IMG/VR virus record: IMGVR_UViG_3300033978_000581
Span: 1 to 24,688 of that record
Reading direction: 5' to 3' (one strand)
DNA: 24,688 nucleotides
Source: a virus
A program made the translations under genes and the position numbers. A model generated the notes under the pieces. It did no database searches. It had not been told where the DNA came from and worked only from the letters and a program-made list of their open reading frames with translations. Shown here in pieces: positions 12,662-20,797 of this stretch; the first letter of the stretch is position 1, and each line of letters opens with the position of its first letter.

Positions 12662-13190
12662 CGAATACCAAAGGTTCTGGAAACGACTGTCGAAAGCGGA
12701 ACGCTCGGCATTGGAGGCGACTGGATTCAACCACCGAAACCCTGACGATGCCGGGGTTCCCCACGCTCATCGTTACTTCGGAGGCGAACCCGTGTCGGAC
12801 CACGAAGACGAGACGAGGAGCGAAGGCTACGACATCAACCAACTGCAAGCGGTGCAATGGCAGATGCGCGAAAGGACGTACACGGAGATGAGCGAGCGAC
12901 TCTTCACGCAGGAGATGGTGCTGGACATCCTCCGCAAGGTGATCGCCGTGATCGATATGTCGACCCACGCCGAAGTCAGGCTGCACGGGACGTGCATCAA
13001 GCTCGCCCTCGGGATGCCCGACCAGCCGACCATGACGGCTCTGGCCAATCAGCACCGCTTGACCCGCGCCGCAATCTCCGCCCGGGTGAAGACCATCCAG
13101 CGTAACCTCGCCCTTCCGCCGTCGATGTACATGAAGTCCGAATCGGCGTGTAAGAAACTTTCCGTGGCGCGGAGGAAGAAACTGCGATGA
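12648..13190 (+). CDS. HTH-containing protein, 180 aa
   Basis: The C-terminal part has a sigma-region-4-like helix-turn-helix (MTALANQHRLTRAAISARVK then TIQRNLALPPS), and the middle is helical and acidic. This suggests a DNA-binding protein, perhaps a late-gene regulator or a packaging accessory, given its position three genes before the large terminase. It overlaps both neighbours by a few bases. The DNA-binding role is inferred from the HTH alone. Confidence 0.6.
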   Translation: MPIYDEYQRFWKRLSKAERSALEATGFNHRNPDDAGVPHAHRYFGGEPVSDHEDETRSEGYDINQLQAVQWQMRERTYTEMSERLFTQEMVLDILRKVIAVIDMSTHAEVRLHGTCIKLALGMPDQPTMTALANQHRLTRAAISARVKTIQRNLALPPSMYMKSESACKKLSVARRKKLR

Positions 13191-13387
13191 GCGACTGGCA
13201 ACCAATTGAGACGGCTGACATGGAAAAAAGGATACTCGTATGTTTCGAGTATTTTGAAGACAATTCAAAGTACATCAAGATTACCTATTGGAGCGATGCC
13301 GAAAAAGGATGGGACGGTTTGGCTAACTCTGTCCGAAATGGATTTGTAAAAGTAACCCATTGGATGCCACTACCAGAACTCCCATGA
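13187..13387 (+). CDS. DUF551-like protein, copy 2
   Basis: A 66-residue relative of the protein at 6480-6671. It starts MSDWQPIETADMEKRILVCF and ends VTHWMPLPELP, the DUF551 hallmark. It is notably AT-rich compared with its neighbours, which suggests separate acquisition. It is coupled to the small terminase gene by an ATGA overlap. Confidence 0.75.
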   Translation: MSDWQPIETADMEKRILVCFEYFEDNSKYIKITYWSDAEKGWDGLANSVRNGFVKVTHWMPLPELP

Positions 13388-14007
13388 GCGAAAAGGTCAG
13401 ACCCATCGACCTAGCCGGACGCTTCGGCGTCACCAAGCAGGCCATCAACAAGTTCATCCAGCAGGGGATGCCCATCGACTCCATCGAAGCCGCCGAATCG
13501 TGGTACATGGCCCGAGGTGCCGGACGCATGGGTTCCGCCGTCCGCCCAGACAAGGACTTCAACGAGACCGTCGAGCGTCAGCGCGAACTGAAGGCTCTGG
13601 CGTATCAGCAGTATCTTGACGACCTCGGCAGCAACTCGCCCGACGCCAGCAAGTCGTATGCGACCTACGACAAACTGGTGAAGACCTTGGTGACGTTGGA
13701 GAAGGAACTCCAGGCGAGGCAGATCGCCAGCCGGGAGTACATCCGCACCCAGACCGCCATCGAAAGGTTCGGGCGAGTGTTCGCGCAAGTCCGTGAAGAG
13801 GTCACCCAGCTCGGCACTAAACTGGCGTCGAGGGTCAACCCCGACAACCCGGGACGTGCGATGAAGGCCATCGACGACGAGGTGAAGAAGATGCTGGAGC
13901 GTCTGTCCGCCGCCGCCGGCTATGCGGAGCAGGCCGTCGTCAAGGAAGTCGACCCTGAAGAACCCATCGAGGTGGAAGACGAGGACTCCGTCGACGAAGT
14001 CGAATGA
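13384..14007 (+). CDS. Terminase small subunit (Nu1-like)
   Basis: Recognises phage DNA for packaging with the large subunit. A 207-residue protein with an N-terminal HTH of the Nu1/MerR-like type (DLAGRFGVTKQAINKFIQQG then MPIDSIEAAESWY), a central coiled-coil region (VKTLVTLEKELQARQIASRE) and an acidic C-terminal tail (EVDPEEPIEVEDEDSVDEVE). This domain order, and overlap with the GpA-type large subunit gene, fits Nu1-like small subunits. The start at 13384 overlaps the DUF551 stop as ATGA. Confidence 0.8.
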   Translation: MSEKVRPIDLAGRFGVTKQAINKFIQQGMPIDSIEAAESWYMARGAGRMGSAVRPDKDFNETVERQRELKALAYQQYLDDLGSNSPDASKSYATYDKLVKTLVTLEKELQARQIASREYIRTQTAIERFGRVFAQVREEVTQLGTKLASRVNPDNPGRAMKAIDDEVKKMLERLSAAAGYAEQAVVKEVDPEEPIEVEDEDSVDEVE

Positions 14008-15869
14008 TCATCGACCCGAAGACAGTCGATACTTTCGAGGCTCACATCCGTGCGATGATGACGCCCGACCCCGAAGGCGACATCGTCGCCTGGCTGGAAG
14101 CCAACGTGCGCGAAGTCCCCGGCTCGCCGCAGCCCGGTCCGTTCCGAGTGGAGTCCACGCCGTTCCTCGCTCCCATCCTCCGCGCGCTGACCGACCCCGA
14201 GATCACCACCGTCGTCGTCATGGGTGCCGTCCAGATGGGCAAGTCATCCCTGCTGGAACTGTGGTCGACGTTCATCCCGGCGCGGTCGCCTGGCCCTACG
14301 CTGCTCTTGCAGGACGTCGACGACAACGCCCAAGACTGGCAGAAGGACCGACTGCGTCCGATGTGGGAAGCCACGCCGGCGACGGTGGCCAAACTTGAGG
14401 ACTCCGAACGCAACCAATGGAAGAAGACCCGTTTCGAGCGGAACACCTGCTGGGTGCTGGGTGCGAACAACAAGAAGAACCTCCAGCGTCGTTCCATCCG
14501 TTTCCTCGGCGGCGACGAAGTCTGGCTATGGCCCAAAGGTCACCTGAACGAAGCCTTGGCCCGTCGCACGGCGTTCATCTGGCAGGGCAAGTCGCTGCTC
14601 GTCTCGCAGGGCGGCGTCGAGGGCGACGACATCACCGACCTCTGGAACCAATCCGACCGCCGGGAATGGACGTTCAAATGTACGCAATGCGGTACGCGCC
14701 AAGCATGGGAGTGGGAGCAGTTGATCTACCCTGAAGACGCCAAGGAGCCGAACGGATGGAACTTGGACAAGGTCAAGGCCGGTTGCACCTACGAGTGCAA
14801 GTCCTGCAAGCACCGCTATCGTGACTCGTTTGAGGTCAGGGCCGAGCTGAACCTGACCGGCGAATACATCCCCATGAACCAGAACGCTCCCAAGGGCGTG
14901 GTCGGATTCCATTGGAATTCCCTCTGCGCGCAATGGGGCTTGGATTGGGGCAAGTTGGCGGAGATGGCCATCCGTGCGAAGCAGGCTTTCGAGGAACACG
15001 GCGACGATGTCGCCCGTCGGGAATTCAAGCAGAAGCGTCTCGCCCTGTCGTGGTCGGATGACCCGGATGACGGCGGAGGCGAAGTCATGCCGCAGGGCTA
15101 CAAGATGCTCGACGCCTGGGAGGACGAGGGCTTCATGGTCGATAGCAAGCTCGCCGATCCGCCCTTCCGTGACGAGTACAAGAAGGCCAAGCAGTTCGCA
15201 CGGCTTCGCTTCATGGCGGTCGACGTGCAGCGAAAGGGATTCTACTGGATCGTCCGTGCGTGGGCGGTCGACGGCAAGTCACGCATGGTGCAATGGGGCT
15301 ACTGCGACACCGACGAGGAAGTCCGTGAAGCCCAGAAGCGACTTGAGGTCGCCGACTTCTTCGTCTTCGTCGACTCGGGCGACGGCCCCAACACCGACAC
15401 CGTCTACCGAATGTGCGCGAGGTTCGGATGGAACGCCACCAAGGGTTCGTACCAGAACGAATTCCCTTGGCGTATCCAGACGCCCTACGGCATCAAGGTG
15501 GCCTACCGACCCTACGCCCGTGCCAAGGTCATCCAAGTCGGCCAGGCGTCCTGCAAACTGTACCTGTTCTCGAACCTGTACTTCAAGGATTCCATCACCC
15601 GCCTGCGACGCGCAGGTCATCACACCTACCCCGAGGACGCCGGCGACGAGTACCGCAAGCAGATGCAGTCGGAACACCGCACCCGCCAGGCCAACGGCCA
15701 AGCCATCTGGCTTCCCATCGGCGAACGGGCGAACCACCTCTGGGACGCCGAAGTCATCGGCATGGTGCCGGCCATGATGGCCAAGCTCATCGGGCGCGGC
15801 AAGAACCGTGGCGGCAAGCCCGAGGACCGCAAGCCCGACGAAAAGCAGACCGAGGAAGAAACCGCTTGA
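14004..15869 (+). CDS. Terminase large subunit, GpA family
   Basis: ATP-driven DNA packaging motor and nuclease, 621 residues, close to lambda gpA length. Walker A lies at about 74-82 (GAVQMGKSS) and Walker B at about 165-172 (IRFLGGDE). A four-Cys zinc-ribbon-like insert has C226-x2-C229 and C265-x2-C268. The nuclease domain begins at about 402 with FMAVDVQRKGF (Asp407) and has VFVDSGDGPNTDTVY (Asp458). LWDAEVIGM near the end fits the last nuclease acid. The start overlaps the small subunit stop by 4 bp. Confidence 0.96.
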   Translation: MIIDPKTVDTFEAHIRAMMTPDPEGDIVAWLEANVREVPGSPQPGPFRVESTPFLAPILRALTDPEITTVVVMGAVQMGKSSLLELWSTFIPARSPGPTLLLQDVDDNAQDWQKDRLRPMWEATPATVAKLEDSERNQWKKTRFERNTCWVLGANNKKNLQRRSIRFLGGDEVWLWPKGHLNEALARRTAFIWQGKSLLVSQGGVEGDDITDLWNQSDRREWTFKCTQCGTRQAWEWEQLIYPEDAKEPNGWNLDKVKAGCTYECKSCKHRYRDSFEVRAELNLTGEYIPMNQNAPKGVVGFHWNSLCAQWGLDWGKLAEMAIRAKQAFEEHGDDVARREFKQKRLALSWSDDPDDGGGEVMPQGYKMLDAWEDEGFMVDSKLADPPFRDEYKKAKQFARLRFMAVDVQRKGFYWIVRAWAVDGKSRMVQWGYCDTDEEVREAQKRLEVADFFVFVDSGDGPNTDTVYRMCARFGWNATKGSYQNEFPWRIQTPYGIKVAYRPYARAKVIQVGQASCKLYLFSNLYFKDSITRLRRAGHHTYPEDAGDEYRKQMQSEHRTRQANGQAIWLPIGERANHLWDAEVIGMVPAMMAKLIGRGKNRGGKPEDRKPDEKQTEEETA

Positions 15870-15973
15870 CGACCTTCAGGCTCATCGCATGGTTGGTGGC
15901 AAGCCGGCTGGCTCGACATACACACCACGGGTGGCTCTTGTGGATCGTACATGGGGTGGGGTCAGCCGGCCCC

Positions 15974-15990
15974 TTTACACGGGGCTAAAC
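15974..15990 (+). promoter_or_regulatory. Late-arm motif TTKACA-N3-GGCTAAAC, copy 1
   Basis: TTTACACGGGGCTAAAC, ending 4 nt before the ATG at 15995. The CCCC upstream can pair with the GGGG inside the motif. One of four copies, all within 10 nt of a structural-gene start. Confidence 0.6.
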
Positions 15991-15994
15991 GCAA

Positions 15995-16261
15995 ATGGCA
16001 CGACCCCAAGGTATCTTCCTTATTTTCGACATTTGCGACATCCTTGAGATTGTCGCCAAAGCGAAGGAACTGCTCAAGCAGGGTAAGACCATGATGGAAT
16101 ACTCCGACAGCGGCACGACCGTGACCAAGGAGTTCCCGATGGACATCTCCACCGTCTTGGTGGAATGCCGCTACGCGCTGATGGTCAAAGACCCCCAGAC
16201 CTACGGCTCCGTCGACCGTGTCCGGGTCATCAATATGCTCAATAACTTCCGAGGACTCTGA
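15995..16261 (+). CDS. Candidate gpW-like head-joining protein, 88 aa
   Basis: It lies exactly where lambda W is found, between GpA-type terminase and portal. The pattern of a helix (ILEIVAKAKELLKQG) followed by a beta hairpin (TMMEYSDSGTTVTKEFPM) and a second helix resembles gpW. However, it is 20 residues longer and the match is by eye only. Its stop overlaps the portal ATG by one base. The motif copy at 15974-15990 precedes it. Confidence 0.5.
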   Translation: MARPQGIFLIFDICDILEIVAKAKELLKQGKTMMEYSDSGTTVTKEFPMDISTVLVECRYALMVKDPQTYGSVDRVRVINMLNNFRGL

Positions 16262-17856
16262 TGCGACCCAAAAAGCCGAGCAAGCCTGCCATCCCGCAGG
16301 CCAAGAAACCCAAGACGCCCAAGGTGGCCGATGTGACGGTGCCGCAGAAGCAGGCGACGGGCGGCGGCTCGGGTCCGGGCATCTTCTCCAATTTCGAGTC
16401 GGCGAAGTTCAGCAACAAGCGTTCATGGATTTGGTCGTCTTGGCCGCAGGATTTCAAGAAGACCATGACGGTCTTCGACCGCATGGAGACCACGCGCAAG
16501 ATGCGCTGGTTGGAGTTGAACGCCGGTCTGATCCGTCAGGTGCTGTCGGACATGGCCCTCTACACGGTCGGCGGAGGCATCAAGCCCCAGGCCCAGTCCG
16601 GCGACGAGATGTGGGACGACGCCGCCGAAGCGTACTTCAAGCAATGGGGTTCCCGTGCCTGCGACATCACGGGCCGCTTCTCTTTCTTTGAACTCCAGCA
16701 CATCTGCTGCCGCCTGATGGACCGTGACGGCGAGTGCTTCATCGTGAAGACCCGTGGCCCCGGCGGCGAACCCCGCCTTCAGGTCATCGAGAGCCACCGT
16801 GTCGGCAACTCGTCGAACAGCGAAGTGCCTCCGGGCATGGTGGACGGAATCCTGTTCGGACCGTACGGACAGCCTATTTTCTATAATATCATCCGTTCGG
16901 ACGGCTCCAGCCGACTGGTGCCGGCGAACGCCGTGATGCACCTCTACGAACCCGAGCTGGCCTCGGGTGCGCGAGCCTACAGCCCCCTCCAGCACTCGAT
17001 CAACAATCTGGTCGATATGCTGGAAATCCTGTCTCTCGAAAAGCTCGCCGTGAAGACGGCGTCGGACATCACGCGCACGATCACCCGTGAGAATCCGAAC
17101 TTCGACGGCACCCAGTCCGACTTTGAAGCCTTCGGCATGAAGCCGCAGGACTACGGCGACGGCATGACCGACCCGAGCCAGGCTTCCACCTTCCTCGGCG
17201 GCAAGGTGCTGGCCCTCGCACCCGGCGAACGCCTGGAGTCCTTTGAATCGAACCGACCGAACAAGACCTTCGACGGATTCATCGAACACCTTGAGCGAGA
17301 TTCGCTCGCAGGGATGCTCCCGTACGAATTCAGCGCGAATCCGACGAAGGCAGGGGGTGCTGTGATGAGGTTCGTGGTGGCCAAGGCCGACCGCAAATTC
17401 TCGCATCGTCAGCAGGTGATGATCCAGCGTTTCCTCACCCCCGTCTGGGGCTACGTCATCGGATGTGCAATCAAGGATGGCCTGCTTCGCTCGACCGAAT
17501 ATTGGACGAACGTCTCTTGGACGACGCCCCGCCGTGTCACCGTCGACGCCGGTCGTGACGCGCAGCAGAACCGCATGGACATCGAGTCCGGCCTCAAGAG
17601 CCTCACCGACAACTACCTTGAAGAGGGTCTGGACCCGAAGGAGAAGATGCGGGAGAACGCCGCCGAGAAGCGTTACCTGCTCGACCTGTCCAAGGAGTTC
17701 GACGTGCCGCTCTCGATGCTCTACAAGCCGCAGAACGTCGCCCCCGCCGACATCAACGCCTCCGTCGCCGACGAGGAGCCTGCGAAGATGGACGACGGCG
17801 ACAAGATCGTCGAAGACGACGTCGACCCGGACGACGAAGAAACCTTCAACAAATAA
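16261..17856 (+). CDS. Portal protein, lambda gpB-like
   Basis: Forms the dodecameric DNA gate of the capsid. 531 residues, the length of lambda B. Family-like features in order are WLELNAGLIRQVLSDMALYT (about 80-100), DGECFIVKTRGPGGEPRLQV then IESHRVG, VMHLYEPELASGARAYSPL followed by a long helix with LEKLAVKTASDI, and GMLPYEFSANPTKAGGAVMR with a helical C-terminal region. The basic N-terminus and the acidic last 40 residues are low-complexity. GAGG lies about 7 nt before the ATG, one of the few Shine-Dalgarno-like sites here. Confidence 0.92.
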   Translation: MRPKKPSKPAIPQAKKPKTPKVADVTVPQKQATGGGSGPGIFSNFESAKFSNKRSWIWSSWPQDFKKTMTVFDRMETTRKMRWLELNAGLIRQVLSDMALYTVGGGIKPQAQSGDEMWDDAAEAYFKQWGSRACDITGRFSFFELQHICCRLMDRDGECFIVKTRGPGGEPRLQVIESHRVGNSSNSEVPPGMVDGILFGPYGQPIFYNIIRSDGSSRLVPANAVMHLYEPELASGARAYSPLQHSINNLVDMLEILSLEKLAVKTASDITRTITRENPNFDGTQSDFEAFGMKPQDYGDGMTDPSQASTFLGGKVLALAPGERLESFESNRPNKTFDGFIEHLERDSLAGMLPYEFSANPTKAGGAVMRFVVAKADRKFSHRQQVMIQRFLTPVWGYVIGCAIKDGLLRSTEYWTNVSWTTPRRVTVDAGRDAQQNRMDIESGLKSLTDNYLEEGLDPKEKMRENAAEKRYLLDLSKEFDVPLSMLYKPQNVAPADINASVADEEPAKMDDGDKIVEDDVDPDDEETFNK

Positions 17857-17859
17857 TTC

Positions 17860-18930
17860 ATGTACTCCCTTTCCAACGCATTCAAGACCTTCGCCCCGAT
17901 CCTCATCGAGCCGGCGAAGGCCAAGGCTTACCTCGACAAGGTGGCCGAAATCTCCCCCTCCGATCTCAAGGCTAACGGCGACATTGAGGACATGATGGAG
18001 ATGCTCTTCGGCCCCCGCCCGACGATGGTCAAGTCGGGGAAGGTCGCCTGCATCCCCGTGCGCGGCGTGATTGGCTCCGGCCTGACCGAGCTGGAAAAAA
18101 TGATGGGTGCCTGCGACGTCGAAGAGGTCGAGGAGATGCTGGAGGAAGCCGAGCGTGACCCTTCCATCGAGCATATCATCATGGACTTTGATTCGCCTGG
18201 CGGCACGGTGACCGGCGTCCCCGAACTCGCCGCCCGTATCCGCAAGTGCGTCAAACACACCATCGGCTACACCTCCAAGCAGTCCTGCTCCGCAGCCATG
18301 TGGATTATGAGCCAATGCGATGAGGTCTATGCCAGCCGCTCGGCCACCGTCGGCTCCATCGGCGTCTACATCCCGTTCTACGACATGAAGGCGGCGTTCG
18401 CCCAAGACGGCGTCAGCGTCGACCTCATCAAGTCCGGCTGGGCCAAGGGGGCTGGATTTGCCGGCACGTCCCTTACGCCGGAACAGCGTAAACTCTTCCA
18501 AGACGACTGCGACGAGTCCCATGCCTGGTTCATTTCCGATATCCTCAAGGTCCGCACCTACGCAGACCCCGCCGATATGCAGGGTCAATGCTGGACTGGC
18601 AAGAAAGCCGCCGAAAAGAACCTCATCAACGGAATCATCGACAGCATCGACGCCTTGTACATGGCCATCGACCCTGCCGAGTACGCCGCGCACGAAAAGA
18701 CCGAGCCGCACAAGTTTCCCATGATCGCCATGAACATGGTGGAAGCCGCCGATGTCTCGCCCGAGCAGGGTGAGAAGGACGACGGCGTCGCCCCGATCTC
18801 CGACGACAAAAAGAAGAAGAAAAAGAAGAAGAAGCCCGACGGCACGGATTCGGACGAAGACGAGGATGATGCGGAAATCCCCGACGAAGGATGCCCCCCC
18901 GTGGACACCGACTGCAAGCCCAAGGCTTGA
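17860..18930 (+). CDS. Head maturation protease, S49 (SppA/lambda C-like)
   Basis: Serine protease that processes the prohead. Residues about 60-200 carry the S49 fold: IPVRGVIGSG, IIMDFDSPGGTVTGV (oxyanion region), QSCSAAMWIMSQCDEVYASR with Ser144 as the likely nucleophile, ATVGSIGVYIPF, and Lys191 in DLIKSGWAKGAG as the likely general base. The tail from about residue 300 has nine consecutive Lys (18808-18834) followed by a run of Asp/Glu. This tail may play the scaffold role that lambda encodes in Nu3. The start at 17860 is 3 bp after the portal stop. Confidence 0.9.
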   Translation: MYSLSNAFKTFAPILIEPAKAKAYLDKVAEISPSDLKANGDIEDMMEMLFGPRPTMVKSGKVACIPVRGVIGSGLTELEKMMGACDVEEVEEMLEEAERDPSIEHIIMDFDSPGGTVTGVPELAARIRKCVKHTIGYTSKQSCSAAMWIMSQCDEVYASRSATVGSIGVYIPFYDMKAAFAQDGVSVDLIKSGWAKGAGFAGTSLTPEQRKLFQDDCDESHAWFISDILKVRTYADPADMQGQCWTGKKAAEKNLINGIIDSIDALYMAIDPAEYAAHEKTEPHKFPMIAMNMVEAADVSPEQGEKDDGVAPISDDKKKKKKKKKPDGTDSDEDEDDAEIPDEGCPPVDTDCKPKA

Positions 18931-18943
18931 CACTTGGCTAAAC
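18927..18943 (+). promoter_or_regulatory. Late-arm motif TTKACA-N3-GGCTAAAC, copy 2
   Basis: TTGACACTTGGCTAAAC overlaps the protease stop codon and ends 5 nt before the ATG at 18949. CCAAG before and after can pair with the internal CTTGG, so alternative hairpins are possible. Confidence 0.62.
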
Positions 18944-18948
18944 CCAAG

Positions 18949-19410
18949 ATGACGCTCGAAGAACGCCTTAACTCGCTGAAGGAAGCCTTCACCGGCAAGA
19001 CCGCTGAGGTCGAAGCCAAGGCCAGCGAAGTTGCCTCCCTGTCCGCCAAGGTCGAAGAACTGACCGCTGCGATGTCCGCCAAGGACGCCTCGCTCGCCGA
19101 GTTCGCCGCCAAGGTCGAAGACCTCTCGGCCAAGCTCGCCGCCGCCGATGAACTCCGCGCCAAGGCCGAAGCCCAGGCGAAGGAAATCACCGCCTCTCAG
19201 GAAACCGCCGGCAAGAAGGCCGCTGCCATCGCCGCCTCCGTCGGCGTCACCCCCCTTGAAGTCACCCCCGCCGAAGTCGCCGCCTCCTCAAAGAGCGACG
19301 AGGATATCTCCGCCGAGTGGGTGGCCCTCAAGCAGAAGGACGGCAAAGCCGCCTCTGATTTCTACAGCAAGAACCGTCCGGCCATCCTCCGCGCCGCCGG
19401 CCTTCGCTGA
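18949..19410 (+). CDS. Candidate scaffolding protein (coiled coil), 153 aa
   Basis: Lies directly between the protease and the major capsid gene, the usual scaffold slot. Residues about 5-90 are a long Ala/Glu/Lys-rich coiled coil (KASEVASLSAKVEELTAAMS and similar repeats), followed by a Pro/Val linker and a small C-terminal domain (ISAEWVALKQKDGKAASDFY) that could bind coat protein. A TTG start at 18934 would add MAKPK, but it lies inside the repeated late-arm motif, so the ATG is preferred. The scaffold role is inferred from position and coiled coil. Confidence 0.65.
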   Translation: MTLEERLNSLKEAFTGKTAEVEAKASEVASLSAKVEELTAAMSAKDASLAEFAAKVEDLSAKLAAADELRAKAEAQAKEITASQETAGKKAAAIAASVGVTPLEVTPAEVAASSKSDEDISAEWVALKQKDGKAASDFYSKNRPAILRAAGLR

Positions 19411-19445
19411 TCCTTTCCCTCTCCAACCCAACCTAACTCCCTACT

Positions 19446-20360
19446 ATGTCTAACAGCATTGGTGGCTTGACCCTCCAGCTCGTCGCTGAAGAGTCCCTCC
19501 GCACCCTCGTCCCCGAACTCGTTCCCCTGACCGAGATCGCCGTCACCGACTTCGGCAACTACGTCGCCGAGCGCGGCACCACGGTTCACACCCGTTACGC
19601 CGGCTCCTTCACGGCCACCACCTTCAACGCCGCCAACGGCTTCGTCCCCTCGGACGCTGTCTCCACGGACGTCCCGGTGACCATCGCCGACCTGAAGTAT
19701 GTCGACGTCGCCTTCACCGACTACGAAGCCTCCACGCTCAGCCTGGAACGCCTCCGTCGCCTCTTCTTCGCCCCGATCGCCAACGCCGTCCAGAAGTCCC
19801 TCTTCGACGAAGTGCTTTCCAAGGTGACCGCCGCCAACTTCGCCACCGCCGCTTACTCCGGCGCGACCAGCGGCTTCAACCGCATCGCCGTGGCCAACGC
19901 TGCGAAGAACCTCACCAAGGCTAACCTGCCTCACATCGGTCGCAAACTGCTCATCAGCCCCGACGCTATGGGCCAGCTCGTTCAGGATCCGTCTGTCGCC
20001 CAGACCTTCTCCTACGGCAACAGCGACGTCATCCAGAAGAACGCCATCAGCAAGGAACTGCACGGTTTCTCGGTCTCCGAGTACAACGGCTTCCCTGTCT
20101 CCGGCGACGCCTTCACCGAAGGTCTCAACGGCGTGGCTTCCTGCAAGGAAGGTCTCGTCATCGTGACCCGTGTTCCTGCTACCCCGACCACCGGCGGTGG
20201 CGAACAGATGGTCGTTCAGGATCCGGACAGCAAGTTCTCCTTCGCTCTCCGCTACTGGTACAACTGGCAGGCCGGTAAGCACAATATGTCGGCCCTCTGG
20301 CTCGTTGGTTCTGCGGTCGGTAACCCGAACGCCCTCCAGCGCATCGCCTTCACCTCGTAA
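19446..20360 (+). CDS. Major capsid protein
   Basis: A 304-residue protein expected to form the shell. Features consistent with an HK97-fold coat: an N-terminal helix (LTLQLVAEESLRTLVPELVP), FGNYVAERGTTVHTRYAGSF (E-loop-like), a helix-rich region ERLRRLFFAPIANAVQKSLF, and P-domain sequence LPHIGRKLLISPDAMGQLV. Codon use is strongly biased to C-ending codons, as expected for a highly expressed gene. A strong terminator follows. The upstream leader (CCAACCTAACTCCCTACT) has no Shine-Dalgarno sequence. Capsid identity rests on position, size and pattern. Confidence 0.85.
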   Translation: MSNSIGGLTLQLVAEESLRTLVPELVPLTEIAVTDFGNYVAERGTTVHTRYAGSFTATTFNAANGFVPSDAVSTDVPVTIADLKYVDVAFTDYEASTLSLERLRRLFFAPIANAVQKSLFDEVLSKVTAANFATAAYSGATSGFNRIAVANAAKNLTKANLPHIGRKLLISPDAMGQLVQDPSVAQTFSYGNSDVIQKNAISKELHGFSVSEYNGFPVSGDAFTEGLNGVASCKEGLVIVTRVPATPTTGGGEQMVVQDPDSKFSFALRYWYNWQAGKHNMSALWLVGSAVGNPNALQRIAFTS

Positions 20361-20366
20361 GTTTTC

Positions 20367-20386
20367 GGGGGAGTTTAAAATCCCCC
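20367..20386 (+). other. Hairpin after the capsid gene
   Basis: GGGGGA, 8-nt loop, TCCCCC, just after the capsid stop. It lacks a U-run and may stabilise the mRNA 3' end or assist the terminator that follows. Confidence 0.55.
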
Positions 20387-20403
20387 AAAGCGACAATGCG
20401 AAG

Positions 20404-20441
20404 CCCTCTCCCCGCGCCACGGGGGGAGGGTTTCTTATTTT
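20404..20441 (+). terminator. Rho-independent terminator after the capsid gene
   Basis: CCCTCTCCCC, 7-nt loop, GGGGGGAGGG, then TTTCTTATTTT. The stem is a full 10 bp (one T-G pair) with a U-rich tail. It would limit transcription of downstream tail genes relative to capsid. Confidence 0.88.
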
Positions 20442-20456
20442 GACAATGGGCTAAAC
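20440..20456 (+). promoter_or_regulatory. Late-arm motif TTKACA-N3-GGCTAAAC, copy 3
   Basis: TTGACAATGGGCTAAAC begins at the terminator's U-tract and ends 2 nt before the ATG at 20459. With CCCAT it forms ATGGG-CTAAA-CCCAT, which would sequester the start codon in RNA. Placement straight after a terminator hints at restarting gene expression. Confidence 0.62.
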
Positions 20457-20458
20457 CC

Positions 20459-20797
20459 ATGTCGGGAATCACGGACGAATGGGCTTCAGACGCCTCGGAA
20501 ATCCTTTCCGAGATCCCTAAGGCCGTGACCGTCAGAAACGTCCCAGGCGGCTCGCCAGTAGCCTTAAACGCGCTGATGTCGCAGCCGGCCATCATGCAGG
20601 ACTTGGAAACGGGGGGCTTTATGAACCAGACCTCGTTCGACATGAAGTTCCTGCGGACCGATGCCGCCGCCAACCCGGGGCTGATCGCCTTCGGGAACAT
20701 CGTGGCCTACGGGGGTCAGGAGTTCCGTATTATGACCGTGACCGACCGCACCCCCTCCGCCTGGGTCATCGTCAAAGTCCAGACCAAGGTCCAGTAA
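20459..20797 (+). CDS. Candidate head-tail connector, 112 aa
   Basis: First gene after the capsid terminator. The C-terminal half has the beta pattern of small head-completion proteins (FGNIVAYGGQEFRIMTVTDR then AWVIVKVQTKV). Position between capsid and the HK97 gp10-like/tail terminator genes matches the lambda FII-type connector slot. Sequence support is weak, so the assignment is mainly by synteny. Confidence 0.55.
   Translation: MSGITDEWASDASEILSEIPKAVTVRNVPGGSPVALNALMSQPAIMQDLETGGFMNQTSFDMKFLRTDAAANPGLIAFGNIVAYGGQEFRIMTVTDRTPSAWVIVKVQTKVQ

Noticed and set aside
15866-15988. 40-codon TTG-initiated frame after the large terminase, ending in the late motif
   Set aside because: Rare start codon, no support beyond a hydrophobic stretch, and its stop lies inside the repeated motif; more likely intergenic.
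16423-18933. 836-residue open frame on the minus strand opposite portal and protease
   Set aside because: Portal and protease on the plus strand have clear family motifs. The antisense frame is a by-product of C/G-ending codon bias and encodes a biased Gly/Val/Asp/His sequence.
19362-20420. 352-residue minus-strand frame opposite the capsid gene
   Set aside because: Shadow of the strongly codon-biased capsid gene; it also crosses the terminator.
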